Of a stretch of 56,237 nucleotides of DNA, positions 44,841 through 53,895 are shown in pieces. The position numbers and the translations under genes were made by a program. The DNA is from Pygmaiobacter massiliensis (lineage in GTDB: Bacteria; Bacillota; Clostridia; Oscillospirales; Ruminococcaceae): contig JALFTI010000013.1 of NCBI GenBank assembly GCA_022778585.1, positions 1 to 56,237 of the forward strand, given 5' to 3'. The notes below the pieces were generated by a model, which saw only the letters and a program-made list of their open reading frames with translations, searched no databases and was not told the DNA's origin. Positions within the stretch are counted from its first letter, which is position 1. Each line of letters begins with the position of its first letter.

Positions 44841-45593
44841 GTGATTTCTGTTAAGACGGCACATGAAGTTGACCTGATGCGCGAGGCCGGACGGATCTCC
44901 GCCCGGGCCCTGGCGCTCGGCGGCGCGGCGGTCAAGCCGGGTGTCACCACTGCCCAGATCGACAAGATCATCCACGACTATATCCTGAGCCAGGGCGCCA
45001 AACCGAATTTTTTGGGCCTTTACGGGTTTCCCGCATCGGCCTGCATTTCGGTGAACGACATGGTCATCCACGGCATTCCCAGCCACGGCCAGGTCATCCA
45101 CGAAGGAGACATTGTAAGCATTGACACCGGCGCTTTGTACAAAGGCTGGCACGGCGACAATGCGGGCACCTTTGTGGCGGGCAAGGCTTCGCCCGAAGCC
45201 CAGCGGCTGATTGATGTGACCACCCAAAGCTTCTACGAGGGGCTGAAAATGGCGGTGGCTGGCAACCGGGTGGGAGATATTTCCCACGCGATTCAGCAGT
45301 ATGTGGAGCAAAACGGGTTTTCGGTTGTGCGCGAGTATGTGGGCCACGGCCTGGGGAGACAGCTGCACGAGGACCCCGAGGTGCCAAACTACGGCACCGC
45401 GGGCCGGGGCGCAAGGCTGGTGGCCGGTATGACCTTGGCCATAGAGCCAATGGTAAATGCCGGCGCAGCGGCTGTGCGCCAGCTTTCGGACGGCTGGGGC
45501 GTAAAGACAAAGGACGGTTCGCTCAGCGCCCATTTCGAGCGCTCTATTGTGATCACCCCCAAAGGGCCGGTCATTCTGACCGATCCGGACTGA
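44841..45593 (+). CDS. map: Methionine aminopeptidase, type I
   Basis: 250 residues. It removes N-terminal Met from new proteins. Metal ligands: SIDTGALYKGWHGDNAGTF (two Asp), GHGLGRQLHEDPEVPN (His), IEPMVN (Glu) and the final Glu near the end (HFERSIVIT). The GTG at 44841, one base after the adk stop, gives the family start ISVKTAHEVDLMREAGRI; GGAGGC lies inside adk. Confidence 0.96.
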   Translation: MISVKTAHEVDLMREAGRISARALALGGAAVKPGVTTAQIDKIIHDYILSQGAKPNFLGLYGFPASACISVNDMVIHGIPSHGQVIHEGDIVSIDTGALYKGWHGDNAGTFVAGKASPEAQRLIDVTTQSFYEGLKMAVAGNRVGDISHAIQQYVEQNGFSVVREYVGHGLGRQLHEDPEVPNYGTAGRGARLVAGMTLAIEPMVNAGAAAVRQLSDGWGVKTKDGSLSAHFERSIVITPKGPVILTDPD

Positions 45594-45603
45594 GAGGCGA
45601 GCG

Positions 45604-45858
45604 ATGGATTACCAGAAAGGGCAGATCGTTTTGTCCCGCGCCGGGCGCGACAAGGGCCGGTTTCTGGCGGTGGTTGCCACCAGCCAGGGCCGGGTGCTTG
45701 TGGCAGACGGCAAAGAGCACCGGCTGGCAAAGCCGAAAGCCAAAAACCCAAAACATCTGAGCGGCACCTGCAAAGTGCTGGCCGACGAGGCCTTTGCACA
45801 GGACAGTTCGCTCAGTCGGGCGATCGCGGCGTGCACCGCAGCGCCCCCCACGACCTAA
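45604..45858 (+). CDS. KOW-domain protein between map and infA
   Basis: 84 residues. The N-terminal half is a KOW/SH3-like domain ([20 protein letters not shown]), related to archaeal L14e/L27e-type folds; the tail is low in complexity. Such a gene is common at this position in Clostridia and may bind RNA or the ribosome. Its exact role is unknown. It starts ten bases after map. Confidence 0.85.
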   Translation: MDYQKGQIVLSRAGRDKGRFLAVVATSQGRVLVADGKEHRLAKPKAKNPKHLSGTCKVLADEAFAQDSSLSRAIAACTAAPPTT

Positions 45859-45871
45859 GGAGGGTAGGAGC

Positions 45872-46090
45872 TTGTCTAAAGATGATGTAATTGAAGTAGA
45901 AGGTACCGTAGTGGAAGCTATGCCGAACGCAATGTTCAAGGTCGAGCTCGCCAACGGTCACCAGTTATTGGCCCACATTTCCGGCAAGCTGCGCATGAAC
46001 TTCATTCGCATTCTGCCCGGAGATAAAGTTACACTTGAGATGTCGCCCTACGACCTGACCAAGGGACGCATCACATGGCGCTCGAAATAA
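45872..46090 (+). CDS. infA: Translation initiation factor IF-1
   Basis: 72 residues, exactly the usual length, from a TTG at 45872 after AGGAGGGTAGGAG. The protein reads (M)[21 protein letters not shown] and ends [12 protein letters not shown]. An OB-fold protein that occupies the A site in initiation. No ATG gives a full-length product. Confidence 0.96.
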   Translation: MSKDDVIEVEGTVVEAMPNAMFKVELANGHQLLAHISGKLRMNFIRILPGDKVTLEMSPYDLTKGRITWRSK

Positions 46091-46112
46091 CAAGAGCAAA
46101 GGAGGTACCATT

Positions 46113-46226
46113 ATGAAGGTAAAGCCTTCCGTGAAACCGATGTGCGAAAAATGCAAGGTCATCAAACGCAAAGGCCGCGTTATGGTGATCTGCCCGAATC
46201 CGAAACACAAACAGCGCCAGGGTTAA
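46113..46226 (+). CDS. rpmJ: 50S ribosomal protein L36
   Basis: 37 residues, [20 protein letters not shown] through NPKHKQRQG, with the zinc ligands CEKC, C27 and H32. AAAGGAGGTACC precedes the ATG at 46113. Zinc form, full length. Confidence 0.96.
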   Translation: MKVKPSVKPMCEKCKVIKRKGRVMVICPNPKHKQRQG

Positions 46227-46260
46227 GGCGCAATAGTAAAAACAGGAGGTGCAAGGAATT

Positions 46261-46629
46261 ATGGCACGAATTGCCGGAGTGGACCTGCCCAGAGAAAAGC
46301 GTGTCGAGATTGGTCTGACCTACATCTACGGCATTGGCCGCAGCGCTGCCAAGGAGATTTTGGAGGCCACCAAGATCAACCCCGATACCCGCGTGAAGGA
46401 CCTGACCCCGGAAGAGGAGAGCCTCATCCGTGACTATATTGACAAAAACATGACCGTGGAAGGCGACCTGCGCCGCAACACCGCCATGGACATTAAGCGG
46501 CTGGTGGAGATTGGCTGCTACCGCGGTGTGCGTCACCGCAAGGGCCTGCCCGTGCGCGGCCAGCGCAGCAAAACCAACGCCCGCACCCGCAAGGGACCCA
46601 AGCGCACCGTTGCGAACAAGAAGAAATAA
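46261..46629 (+). CDS. rpsM: 30S ribosomal protein S13
   Basis: 122 residues. [25 protein letters not shown] starts it and [20 protein letters not shown]-type C-terminus is present ([20 protein letters not shown]). The ATG at 46261 is preferred to one 12 bases upstream; AGGAGGTGC gives the spacing. Confidence 0.97.
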   Translation: MARIAGVDLPREKRVEIGLTYIYGIGRSAAKEILEATKINPDTRVKDLTPEEESLIRDYIDKNMTVEGDLRRNTAMDIKRLVEIGCYRGVRHRKGLPVRGQRSKTNARTRKGPKRTVANKKK

Positions 46630-46645
46630 GAGGAGGTAAAGGTAC

Positions 46646-47062
46646 ATGGCAACCAAAGCTAATACCGCTGCTGCCCGCGCCAAAGCCGGCGCACGCCGTA
46701 AGCGTGAGCGCAAGAATATCGACCGTGGCCAGGCTCATATTCAGAGCACATTCAACAATACCATTGTCACCATCACCGACACGCAGGGCAACGCTGTTTC
46801 CTGGGCTTCGGCCGGCGGGCTGGGTTTCCGCGGCAGCCGCAAAAGCACGCCCTACGCCGCCCAGACTGCTGCCGAAACCGCTGCCAAGGCCGCTATGGAG
46901 CATGGCATGAAGACGGTTGAGGTGTATGTGAAGGGACCCGGCCAGGGCCGTGAAGCCGCTATCCGCGCGCTGCAGGCTGCCGGCCTGGAGGTAAATATGA
47001 TCAAGGACGTTACCCCCGTTCCCCACAACGGCTGCCGCCCGCCCAAGCGTCGCCGTATTTAA
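46646..47062 (+). CDS. rpsK: 30S ribosomal protein S11
   Basis: 138 residues. [39 protein letters not shown] and [17 protein letters not shown] are family blocks. S11 is in the 30S platform. GAGGAGGTAAAG precedes the ATG. Confidence 0.98.
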   Translation: MATKANTAAARAKAGARRKRERKNIDRGQAHIQSTFNNTIVTITDTQGNAVSWASAGGLGFRGSRKSTPYAAQTAAETAAKAAMEHGMKTVEVYVKGPGQGREAAIRALQAAGLEVNMIKDVTPVPHNGCRPPKRRRI

Positions 47063-47079
47063 AAAAGGAGGAAATACAC

Positions 47080-47700
47080 ATGGCAAGATATACAGGCGCA
47101 GTTTGCCGCCAGTGCCGTCGTGAAGGCCAGAAGCTCTTTTTGAAGGGCGAACGCTGCTATTCCGACAAGTGCGCTCTCACCCGCAGAAGCTTCGCCCCCG
47201 GCCAGCACGGCCAGGCCCGTAAAAAGGTTTCGGAGTATGGCGTGCAGCTGCGTGCCAAGCAGAAGGCGAAAAAATACTATGGCGTGCTGGAAAGCCAGTT
47301 CCGCAAATATTACGAGATGGCCAACCGCAAGGCAGGCATCACCGGTGAAAATCTGCTTAGGATCCTTGAAAGCAGAATGGACAACATTGTCTACCGTGCC
47401 GGTTTCGCCATGAGCCGCGCCGAAGCCCGCCAGCTGGTTTTGCACCGTCACTTCACCGTGAACGGCAAAACCGTGAACATTCCTTCCTACCTTTTGAAGG
47501 AGGGCGATGTGGTGGAGCTGCGCACCCGCGACTGCGAGAAGATTAAGGACAGCATGGAGAAGAACTCCGGCCGTCCCACCCCGGTCTGGATGACTGTCGA
47601 CAAGGACAACTACAAAGCCCAGATCGACCGCCTGCCCGCCCGTTCGGAGATCGACTTCGATGTGGCCGAGCACCTTATCGTCGAGCTTTACTCCAAATAA
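47080..47700 (+). CDS. rpsD: 30S ribosomal protein S4, zinc type
   Basis: 206 residues. The N-terminus holds four cysteines (C9, C12, C26, C31), the zinc form. The S4 RNA-binding motif [20 protein letters not shown] lies near 100-119. S4 nucleates 30S assembly and in Firmicutes can regulate its own gene. AAAGGAGGAAA precedes the ATG. A 74-bp spacer follows. Confidence 0.98.
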   Translation: MARYTGAVCRQCRREGQKLFLKGERCYSDKCALTRRSFAPGQHGQARKKVSEYGVQLRAKQKAKKYYGVLESQFRKYYEMANRKAGITGENLLRILESRMDNIVYRAGFAMSRAEARQLVLHRHFTVNGKTVNIPSYLLKEGDVVELRTRDCEKIKDSMEKNSGRPTPVWMTVDKDNYKAQIDRLPARSEIDFDVAEHLIVELYSK

Positions 47701-47774
47701 CCCCTTAAGTAGCATACGGTATGCGAATATCCGGCGCAGGAGAGCCTGCCTGCGCCTACAAAGGAGGGTTTTAC

Positions 47775-48728
47775 TTGATAGAGATCGAAAGACCGAGAAT
47801 CGATACCGCGACCCTCAGCGCGGATGGCCGCTACGGCAAGTTTGTGGTGGAGCCTTTGGAGCGCGGGTTTGGCACGACGCTGGGCAACAGCCTGCGCCGC
47901 GTGCTGCTCTCCAGTCTGCCCGGCGTGGCCATCACTTCCATGAAGATCGACGGCGTCGTGCATGAGTTCTCTACCATTGACGGCGTAAAAGAAGACGTTA
48001 CCGAGATTGTTCTGAACCTGAAGGGCGTTACGGCAAAGCTGTATTCCGACGGCCCCAAAACCGTGCGGATCGAAGCTTCCGGCGAGTGCGAGGTCACGGC
48101 CGGCAGCATTCAGCAGGACGCCGAAATTGAGATTTTGAACCCGGAATGGCACATTGCCACCCTGGACGAGGGCGCCAAACTGGTAATGGAACTGACCTTC
48201 GACCGCGGCCGCGGCTATGTGCCGGCCGAGCGCAACAAGCAGAATGCCGAGTTTGCTTCGCTGGGCGCCATTCCCATCGACAGCATTTATACCCCGGTAC
48301 TGAAGGTCAACTACACTGTGGAAAACACCCGTGTGGGCCAGATTACCGACTACGACAAGCTGACCTTGGAGGTTTGGACCAACGGCACGATCAACGCGAA
48401 AGAGGCGGTAAGCCTGGCCGCGCGGGTCATGACCGAGCATTTGAACCTGTTTGTCAATTTGTCCGAAGAGGTTATGGACACCGAAATTATGGTGGAAAAG
48501 GACGACAAGGGCAAGGAGAAGGTCCTCGAGATGACCATCGAGGAGCTGGATCTGTCGGTGCGTTCCTTCAACTGCCTCAAGCGCGCGGGCATCAACACGG
48601 TGGAGGATTTGACGAACAAGAGCGAGGACGAGATGATGAAAGTGCGTAACCTTGGCCGCAAGAGCCTGGAAGAGGTTATCGAGAAGCTCAACTCCCTCGG
48701 CTTTAAACTGAACAAAGAAGACGAGTAA
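47775..48728 (+). CDS. rpoA: RNA polymerase alpha subunit
   Basis: 317 residues from a TTG at 47775 after AAAGGAGGG. The NTD assembly region (about 1-235) has [24 protein letters not shown]. The CTD (about 250-317) has [22 protein letters not shown] with the HhH that binds UP elements and activators. No ATG gives a full product, and TTG gives the expected length. Confidence 0.97.
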   Translation: MIEIERPRIDTATLSADGRYGKFVVEPLERGFGTTLGNSLRRVLLSSLPGVAITSMKIDGVVHEFSTIDGVKEDVTEIVLNLKGVTAKLYSDGPKTVRIEASGECEVTAGSIQQDAEIEILNPEWHIATLDEGAKLVMELTFDRGRGYVPAERNKQNAEFASLGAIPIDSIYTPVLKVNYTVENTRVGQITDYDKLTLEVWTNGTINAKEAVSLAARVMTEHLNLFVNLSEEVMDTEIMVEKDDKGKEKVLEMTIEELDLSVRSFNCLKRAGINTVEDLTNKSEDEMMKVRNLGRKSLEEVIEKLNSLGFKLNKEDE

Positions 48729-48753
48729 TAACACTGCAAAGGAGTGAATTGGG

Positions 48754-49095
48754 ATGCCCGGTACCAGAAAACTTGGCAGAACCAGCGATAGCCGCAAGGC
48801 AATGCTCAGAGCAATGGTCACCTACCTGATCGAGAACGGGAAGATTGAGACCACTGTTACCCGAGCCAAAGAGGTTCGCGCTGTTGCCGAAAAGATGATT
48901 ACCCTTGGCAAGCAGGACGACCTGCACACCAAGCGCCAGATCTATTCCTTCATCACCAAAGAGGATGTTGCGAAGAAGCTGATCGACGAGATTGGCCCCA
49001 AGTATGCCGACCGCAACGGCGGTTATACCCGTATTATCAAGATCGGTGCCCGCCGCGGCGACGCCGCCGAGATGGCGATCATCGAGCTGGTGTAA
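48754..49095 (+). CDS. rplQ: 50S ribosomal protein L17
   Basis: 113 residues. [28 protein letters not shown] starts it; [12 protein letters not shown] ends it. L17 lies at the tunnel exit. AAAGGAGTG precedes the ATG. It is the last gene of the cluster. Confidence 0.98.
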   Translation: MPGTRKLGRTSDSRKAMLRAMVTYLIENGKIETTVTRAKEVRAVAEKMITLGKQDDLHTKRQIYSFITKEDVAKKLIDEIGPKYADRNGGYTRIIKIGARRGDAAEMAIIELV

Positions 49096-49126
49096 AATAG
49101 ACCAGCCGGCCATTTAGCCGTTTTAT

Positions 49127-49159
49127 AAAAAGCACCCGCCTTTTGGCGGGTGCTTTTTT
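49127..49159 (+). terminator. Terminator of the ribosomal operon
   Basis: AAAAAGCACCCGCC pairs with GGCGGGTGCTTTTTT around TTTT. Strong stem and T-run 31 bp after rplQ. Confidence 0.96.
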
Positions 49160-49177
49160 GTTTGCCATTTTTTAACG

Positions 49178-49222
49178 GGGCTAAAACGGTGGCGTTTAGC
49201 CTACCGTTTTACAGCCCTTTTT
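49178..49222 (+). terminator. Second terminator-like hairpin, back-up
   Basis: GGGCT-AAAACGGT (49178-49190) pairs with ACCGTTTT-AC-AGCCC (49203-49217) with a two-base bulge, then TTTTT. It may stop read-through past the first. Confidence 0.6.
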
Positions 49223-49584
49223 GCCAGGCCATTTTGCTTTGGGGCAAAATGCAGCGGTGTTGCCTGTTTTGGTGATAACAGCGCCTTCGCACCGCTTTCT
49301 ATTTTTGGCCAAAGGGCGCCAAAAGATCAAAAGATAAAATGGCCGCAAAGGGGCGGCAAAAAGCAAAAAGCCCAAGGCCCAAAAGAAAAAGCAGCCGAGC
49401 GTTTTAAAGGGGCGGCAAGCTTTTTTGGGAACGTTTGCTTTTGACCAGCCAATTGCTTTTGGCAAAAAACACGGCAGCGCGAAACAATGGCAGCGCAAAG
49501 AGGCGGCGGCGCAAAACAGGCAGCGGGGCAAAAAAATGCCCGCCCAGGCGGCCCAATGCAGCACGCCCGGCGGGCAGATGGCGT
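49223..49584. other. Gene-free stretch after the ribosomal operon
   Basis: Purine-rich, low-complexity sequence with scattered AAAGGGGC-type words and short open frames lacking ribosome sites. I see nothing I can name. Confidence 0.5.
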
Positions 49585-49830
49585 TTACAGTTCCAATCCT
49601 TCAAAAAAGGCATCGAAGGAGCTGACCTTGTAAATCTGTTTAAAGGCCAGTAATGCGCTGATGCGCACACTGTAACGCCCTTGTTCAATTTTGGCAAGAA
49701 TATCCTCGGTCATGGAAACGCCCAGAATTTCCAGCTGGGCAGAAGCTTCGCGCTGGGATAAATGGGCCTTTTTGCGCAAAGCCTTTAGGTTTTGGCCGAT
49801 GGAAATATCCTGTTTGAGTCCAGACGCCAT
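49585..49830 (-). CDS. Small XRE-family HTH regulator
   Basis: 81 residues. A Cro/cI-type HTH: IGQNLKALRKKAHLSQREASAQLEILGVSMTEDILAKIEQGRYSV (about 11-55, in pieces), then SALLAFKQIYKVSSFDAFFEGLEL. AAGGGG precedes the ATG at 49830. It faces away from the 80-aa gene at 49948, sharing a 117-bp intergenic region with an inverted repeat, so self- and neighbour-regulation is likely. Confidence 0.88.
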   Translation of the reverse strand: MASGLKQDISIGQNLKALRKKAHLSQREASAQLEILGVSMTEDILAKIEQGRYSVRISALLAFKQIYKVSSFDAFFEGLEL

Positions 49831-49856
49831 GATTTACCCCTTAAATAAAAATGATG

Positions 49857-49922
49857 CCGGATGGATACATATATGCTGATTTTAACCCAATGACTGTGTT
49901 ATAATTGGATAAATACATCCGG
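49857..49922. promoter_or_regulatory. Divergent regulatory region of the XRE pair
   Basis: CCGGATG (49857-49863) and CATCCGG (49916-49922) form a perfect inverted repeat bracketing the promoter region; adjoining bases (GATACAT / AAATACATCC) extend the similarity. An extended -10 TG-T-TATAAT lies at 49897-49905 for the rightward gene. A leftward promoter is less clear. Confidence 0.55.
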
Positions 49923-49947
49923 TTTAAACTGGAAGGGGCAAAAGAAA

Positions 49948-50190
49948 ATGAAAAACGGAACAACCGAAGGCAAACAAAAGCTGGAACAGGCCCTGCAGGA
50001 ACTGCCGCAAGCCGAACAGCAGGCCCTGTATTGGATGGTGCAGCATTGGGACCTGGTCCGGAAGGGCTGTAAAGGGTCCCGGCTTTCCGACGAGAAGATA
50101 GAACAGTACAAAAAAGCCGCCAAGGAAAAAGGGGATGCAATAGTCTTTGCACTTTTGTGCGCAGTGCAGGCCGTTCGTACCGAAAAGTAA
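49948..50190 (+). CDS. Unknown 80-residue protein divergent from XRE regulator
   Basis: 80 residues, charged and mostly helical: ELPQAEQQALYWMVQHWDLV, then a basic stretch RKGCKGSRLSDEKIEQYKKAAKEKGDAIV and a hydrophobic end AIVFALLCAVQAV. No family recognised. GGAAGGGGC precedes the ATG. A good promoter and an operator-like repeat support expression. The pairing suggests a regulator and its target, perhaps a toxin-antitoxin-like or stress module; that is a guess. Confidence 0.65.
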   Translation: MKNGTTEGKQKLEQALQELPQAEQQALYWMVQHWDLVRKGCKGSRLSDEKIEQYKKAAKEKGDAIVFALLCAVQAVRTEK

Positions 50191-50750
50191 AGGTTTGCTC
50201 CAAAAGCCCGGCTAAAAGGCATAGGCAGATGGCAACATGGCCTTGATGCGGCGCTTTGCAAAGGGCAGGGGAAGACATAGGTGTGAAAAAGAAAACCGGC
50301 GCGCTTGACAACTTTTTTGCCCAAATGCTTTGCCCTGCTTTTTAAGCCAAAAGCAGCCGGCAGGAAAAGCTTAAGACGGGGCAAATGAAGAAAGTGCGGC
50401 GGACTTTTGCGCCGTTTTGGGGGAAGCTTTGGGCAAAAATGTCTGTGGGGTTTGCTTACCGCAAAAGGCGTTTGCCGGAAAAAAGGCGTGGCCAGCAGGG
50501 GCGAAGGGCCGAAAAAGCGCTTTGTCAAACCAAAAGCAGTGTGCACCGCCGAAGGGGAAAGCCACAGCGGTTGCTTTTTGGGGCAAGGGGCCTATAATAA
50601 AAAAAGAAGCAGAAGACGAAGCCGTTTTTTGCCGCAAAGCCCCAAAAAATGCTGAAAAGCGGATGACAAAAAAGAAAAAAGTTTCGCTGCATGCCTGCTG
50701 TTTTGCAAAGCGCCGGCGGTAGCTTTTTGCATGTAGTACCCAAAACACAA

Positions 50751-50776
50751 AGCCCGGCAAAAGGTGCTGCCGGGCT
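50751..50776 (-). terminator. Hairpin, possible minus-strand terminator
   Basis: AGCCCGGCA (50751-50759) and TGCCGGGCT (50768-50776) form a perfect 9-bp stem. Only the minus strand has T-rich sequence after it (TTGTGTTTTGGG), yet no minus-strand gene is evident upstream of it. Confidence 0.4.
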
Positions 50777-50828
50777 GTAAAATACGCGCCCGCACAGCGG
50801 CGCAAAAAACATAAGGTTTAAAAGGGTT

Positions 50829-50872
50829 CAAACCCCATAAGGCCAAACCCCGTAAGGGCCAAACCTGTAAGG
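50829..50872 (+). repeat. Three tandem 13-14 bp repeats before the nnrD ribosome site
   Basis: CAAACCCCATAAGG (50829), CAAACCCCGTAAGG (50844) and CAAACCTGTAAGG (50860), spaced 15-16 bp. The last merges with the ribosome site TAAGGAGG of the next gene. Confidence 0.7.
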
Positions 50873-50882
50873 AGGAATTGCT

Positions 50883-51758
50883 ATGACCACCACCCCCATT
50901 ACCCAGAAGCTGGTGCTGAATGCGCTGCCGGTGCGCCTGGCTGAAAGCCACAAGGGCAGCTACGGCCATGCGCTTTTGTGCTGCGGTTCGGCCCGGTTTC
51001 GCGGCGCGGCACACCTTGCGGCCGCAGGGGCCCTGCGGGCAGGGGCGGGGCTTGTTACGCTGGCTTCCAGCGAAGCGGTGCTCAATACCGTGCTGCCGGA
51101 TTTGCCGGAATGCATCTGCCTGCCCTGCAAACCGGCGCCCGACGGCACCCTTGCGGCAGAAAATGCGCCCCTTTTGGTAAGCGGCGCCCAAAAGGCCACA
51201 GCGCTGTTGTTTGGCTGCGGGCTGGGGCAGAGCGGCGACACCGCGCTGCTTTTGGGCAGCGTGCAAAACGCCACCCACTGCCCTTTGGTGCTGGATGCGG
51301 ACGGGCTGAATCTGCTAAGCCAGATGGGGCTTTTGGCCCCGTTTGACCGGCCGGCCATTTTAACCCCGCACCCCGGCGAAATGGCCCGGCTGTGCGGCGT
51401 ACCGGTAAGCGAGGTGGAGCAAAACGGCGCGCAGCTGGCCGGGCAGTTTGCCCGCCAGAACAACTGTGTGCTGGTGCTGAAAAGCCACCGCACATTGGTA
51501 GCTGCGCCAGACGGCCGCTTGTGGCAGAACACCACCGGCAACGCGGGCCTTGCCCGGGGCGGCAGCGGCGACCTTTTGGCCGGTATGATCACCGGCTTTT
51601 TGGCCCAGGGGCTTTCGGCCGAAATGGCGGCCTGCTGTGGGGTATACCTGCACGGCGCCGCCGCGGACCGGTGCAGGGAGCGGCGCAGCATGCAGGCCAT
51701 GCTGCCCCACGATATTTTGGACGATTTGTGTACCATATTGGTGGATGCAGGCCGCTGA
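50883..51758 (+). CDS. nnrD: ADP-dependent NAD(P)H-hydrate dehydratase
   Basis: 291 residues, ribokinase-like YjeF C-terminal domain. It repairs hydrated NAD(P)H. Motifs: SHKGSYGHALLCCGSARFRGAA, GAGLVTLAS, LDADGLNLL, ILTPHPGEMARL (about 159-170) and the active-site NTTGNAGLARGGSGDLLAGMITGFLAQGL. The epimerase (NnrE) domain is not fused here. AAGGAGG precedes the ATG. Confidence 0.93.
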   Translation: MTTTPITQKLVLNALPVRLAESHKGSYGHALLCCGSARFRGAAHLAAAGALRAGAGLVTLASSEAVLNTVLPDLPECICLPCKPAPDGTLAAENAPLLVSGAQKATALLFGCGLGQSGDTALLLGSVQNATHCPLVLDADGLNLLSQMGLLAPFDRPAILTPHPGEMARLCGVPVSEVEQNGAQLAGQFARQNNCVLVLKSHRTLVAAPDGRLWQNTTGNAGLARGGSGDLLAGMITGFLAQGLSAEMAACCGVYLHGAAADRCRERRSMQAMLPHDILDDLCTILVDAGR

Positions 51759-52095
51759 AAAGCGCCTTTGTGAAAACGGCCAAGGCCCCCTTAAGCCGGC
51801 AAAATTGTTTGGCAGGGCCTATGGCGAAAGAAAAGCAGGGCGGCTTTTAGGCATGGTTTGCACTTTTGCAAAAAGGAATGGGTGTAAACACCGGCAAATG
51901 CTGCAAAAATGTGCTGCCCAGCCGGCCGCCGCTTTTGAAACGCGCAGAAAGCTGTACAAACCAGAATGGTTGGTTTATAATATAAAAGTTATAAAACCCA
52001 AAGCGCAGCGCTGCTTTTGGCCCAAAGGCCGGCGGCACACAGGCAAAAATGCCGGCAAAAGCTGCGGCCGGGCGCTTTGCTTTAAGGAGAACAGC
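51759..52095. other. Gene-free 337 bp with the pduQ-like promoter
   Basis: No supported gene; a frame running into the dehydrogenase from 51637 has no ribosome site. A promoter is at 51953-51981. Confidence 0.5.
51953..51981 (+). promoter_or_regulatory. Promoter of the iron alcohol dehydrogenase
   Basis: TGTACA, 17-bp spacer, perfect TATAAT at 51976-51981. The -35 matches four of six consensus bases. Leader about 108 nt. Confidence 0.55.
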
Positions 52096-53220
52096 ATGGA
52101 AACATTTTTAATTCGAACCAAAATTTTTCAAGGGACCGACGCTTTGCAGCAGCTTTCGGACCTTTCCATTCAGAAAGCGTTTTTGATCTGCGACCCATTT
52201 TTGGTGCAGTCTCACCTGATTGACCAGGTGACCCAGGTGTTGGACGAAGCCAAAATTAGCTGGAGTTTGTACGACAAGGTGGTGCCGGACCCCACCGTGG
52301 CCAGCGTTTCCGCCGGTGTGGCCGAAATTTTGAAGGTGCGCCCCGACACTATGATTGCGGTAGGCGGCGGTTCTGCCATTGATACCGGCAAAGCAGTAGG
52401 GTATATTTATGCCAAAACAGCCGGGGTAGGGCGGCTGCGCTGCGTGGTGATCCCCACCACCAGCGGCACCGGCAGCGAGGTGACCAGCTTTGCGGTGATT
52501 ACCGACCCCGAAGCCGAGCGCAAGTTTCCGCTGGTGGACGACGCCATGCTGCCGGATGTGGCCCTTTTGGCCCCGCAGCTGACCGTGAGCGTGCCGCCCA
52601 AGGTGACCGCCGACACCGGTATGGATGTGCTGACCCATGCCATTGAGGCGTATGTTTCCCTAAATGCCACCGATTACACCGACGCTTTGGCCGAAAAGGC
52701 TGCCATGATGGTGTTCCAGAACCTTTCCAGGGTGGTGAAGGACGGCAGCGACATGAAGCTGCGCACCAAAATGCAGAATGCTTCCTGCATTGCGGGCATG
52801 GCCTTTAACGACGCCGGGCTGGGGCTTTGCCACGGTATGGCCCACGCGCTGGGGGAATGCGTGCATCTGCCCCATGGCCGGGCCAATGCCATACTGCTGC
52901 CCCATATTATAGAATATAATGCCCAAAAGGATGAGCGCGCCCGCAAGCGGTATGCTGCCCTGGCCGCGCTGTTGGACCTAAGCCGCTATAACGACACGGT
53001 GGCGGTAAACAGCCTGGTGCGGCTGGTAAGGGAGCTGCTGCATCAGGTAGGCATTGCCCCAAAGCTGGAAGAGGACGCCCAAAAGCGGCTGCTTGCCGAG
53101 TTGGACAGTGTGGTAAAGGCGGCTTTGGCGGACCGCTGCACCGCTACAAACCCCTGCCAGCCTTCGCCGGCGCAGGTTAGAGAAATTTACCAAAAACTTT
53201 GCACCCCGCAGCGCCTGTAA
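52096..53220 (+). CDS. Iron-containing alcohol dehydrogenase (PduQ-like)
   Basis: 374 residues, group III Fe-ADH. The NAD loop is AVGGGSAIDTGKA (about 87-99), then PTTSGTGSEVTSFAVI. The metal site is in DTGMDVLTHAIEAYVS and GLCHGMAHALGE. The start IRTKIFQGTDALQQL resembles 1-propanol dehydrogenase PduQ, but no pdu genes are here, so ethanol or another short alcohol/aldehyde may be the substrate. TAAGGAGAAC precedes the ATG. Confidence 0.9.
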   Translation: METFLIRTKIFQGTDALQQLSDLSIQKAFLICDPFLVQSHLIDQVTQVLDEAKISWSLYDKVVPDPTVASVSAGVAEILKVRPDTMIAVGGGSAIDTGKAVGYIYAKTAGVGRLRCVVIPTTSGTGSEVTSFAVITDPEAERKFPLVDDAMLPDVALLAPQLTVSVPPKVTADTGMDVLTHAIEAYVSLNATDYTDALAEKAAMMVFQNLSRVVKDGSDMKLRTKMQNASCIAGMAFNDAGLGLCHGMAHALGECVHLPHGRANAILLPHIIEYNAQKDERARKRYAALAALLDLSRYNDTVAVNSLVRLVRELLHQVGIAPKLEEDAQKRLLAELDSVVKAALADRCTATNPCQPSPAQVREIYQKLCTPQRL

Positions 53221-53312
53221 TTGCCTGCTTTAAATGAGCGCAAAAAGCAAAAAATGTTGTTAAAATGTTATTTTTAGCATAAAAAATACAATTTGGATAA
53301 ATTTTGCTCCTA
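53221..53312. other. AT-rich spacer between dehydrogenase and its terminator
   Basis: Holds the first copy (53268-53301) of an AT-rich 34-mer that recurs at 53780-53813. Confidence 0.5.
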
Positions 53313-53348
53313 AAAACACCCCGCACCAGACCGGTTGCGGGGTGTTTT
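53313..53348. terminator. Terminator after the alcohol dehydrogenase
   Basis: AAAACACCCCGCA pairs perfectly with TGCGGGGTGTTTT around a 10-nt loop. The T-run is short (four). It lies about 93 bp after the stop. Confidence 0.85.
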
Positions 53349-53779
53349 GCATGTTGCAGGCTCCCGGCCCGAAAACCAAAATACAGCGCCATGCCAAAGC
53401 AAAAACAAGGGACAGGCTGAAAGCGCGGCAAAGCGTACATAGGGCAGGCAAAAATTTGCCGGGGGAACGGTGACTTTGAAAGGGCGCTTTTCAATTTTGA
53501 AAGGGATATTGGCAAAAAGAAAGCGCGGGAAGGCGCGGCAAAAAATTTGCCTGGCAAGGGCGGTATGATATAAGGCCCCGCTTTGGTAGCCTAATAAAAA
53601 TGGGTATGGTTTTTGAAGCATTACAGCGGGCGGTGCAGAAGACGCAAAGCCCAAAGCGCCCTTTTCCAGGGCGGGTAAAACGGGCTTTTTGCCAAAATAG
53701 AAAGCTGTAAAGGAAACAGAAAAACGGGCAAAAAAGAAGGCATTTTTATGCCGACAAAGCAGAAAAATGGAAAAAATTG
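53349..53779. other. Gene-free stretch
   Basis: Low-complexity sequence with no frame I can support on either strand and no further terminator or promoter I trust. Confidence 0.5.
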
Positions 53780-53895
53780 TTATTTTTATTATAAAAAATA
53801 CAAAAAGGATAAAATGCTTTGCCGTTTGCGGCAGGCAGGGCGGACATTTTTTGGGAAAAAGGGACCAGGCCTGCTGCGGCAGATAGCAGCAAAAG

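Larger units (their letters stand above)
50191..50882. other. About 690 bp without a supported gene
   Basis: Several overlapping open frames of 60-100 codons occur on both strands but none has a ribosome site or recognisable product. The right end holds a hairpin at 50751 and short tandem repeats at 50829. Confidence 0.5.
53268..53813. repeat. Two copies of an AT-rich 34-mer
   Basis: 53268-53301 and 53780-53813 agree at 29 of 34 positions, sharing TTATTTTTA, ATAAAAAATACAA and GGATAAA. Each copy is itself a partial inverted repeat of A and T runs. They bracket about 480 bp with no gene I can support. Confidence 0.65.

Noticed and set aside
50825-50842. GGGTTCAAACCCC resembling a tRNA T-arm
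   Set aside because: The T-stem is only three pairs, there is no acceptor stem, D-arm or anticodon arm in proper register, and the words belong to a short tandem repeat.
52096-53220. Propanediol-utilisation (pdu) microcompartment locus
   Set aside because: Only the dehydrogenase resembles PduQ; no shell proteins or other pdu genes are nearby.
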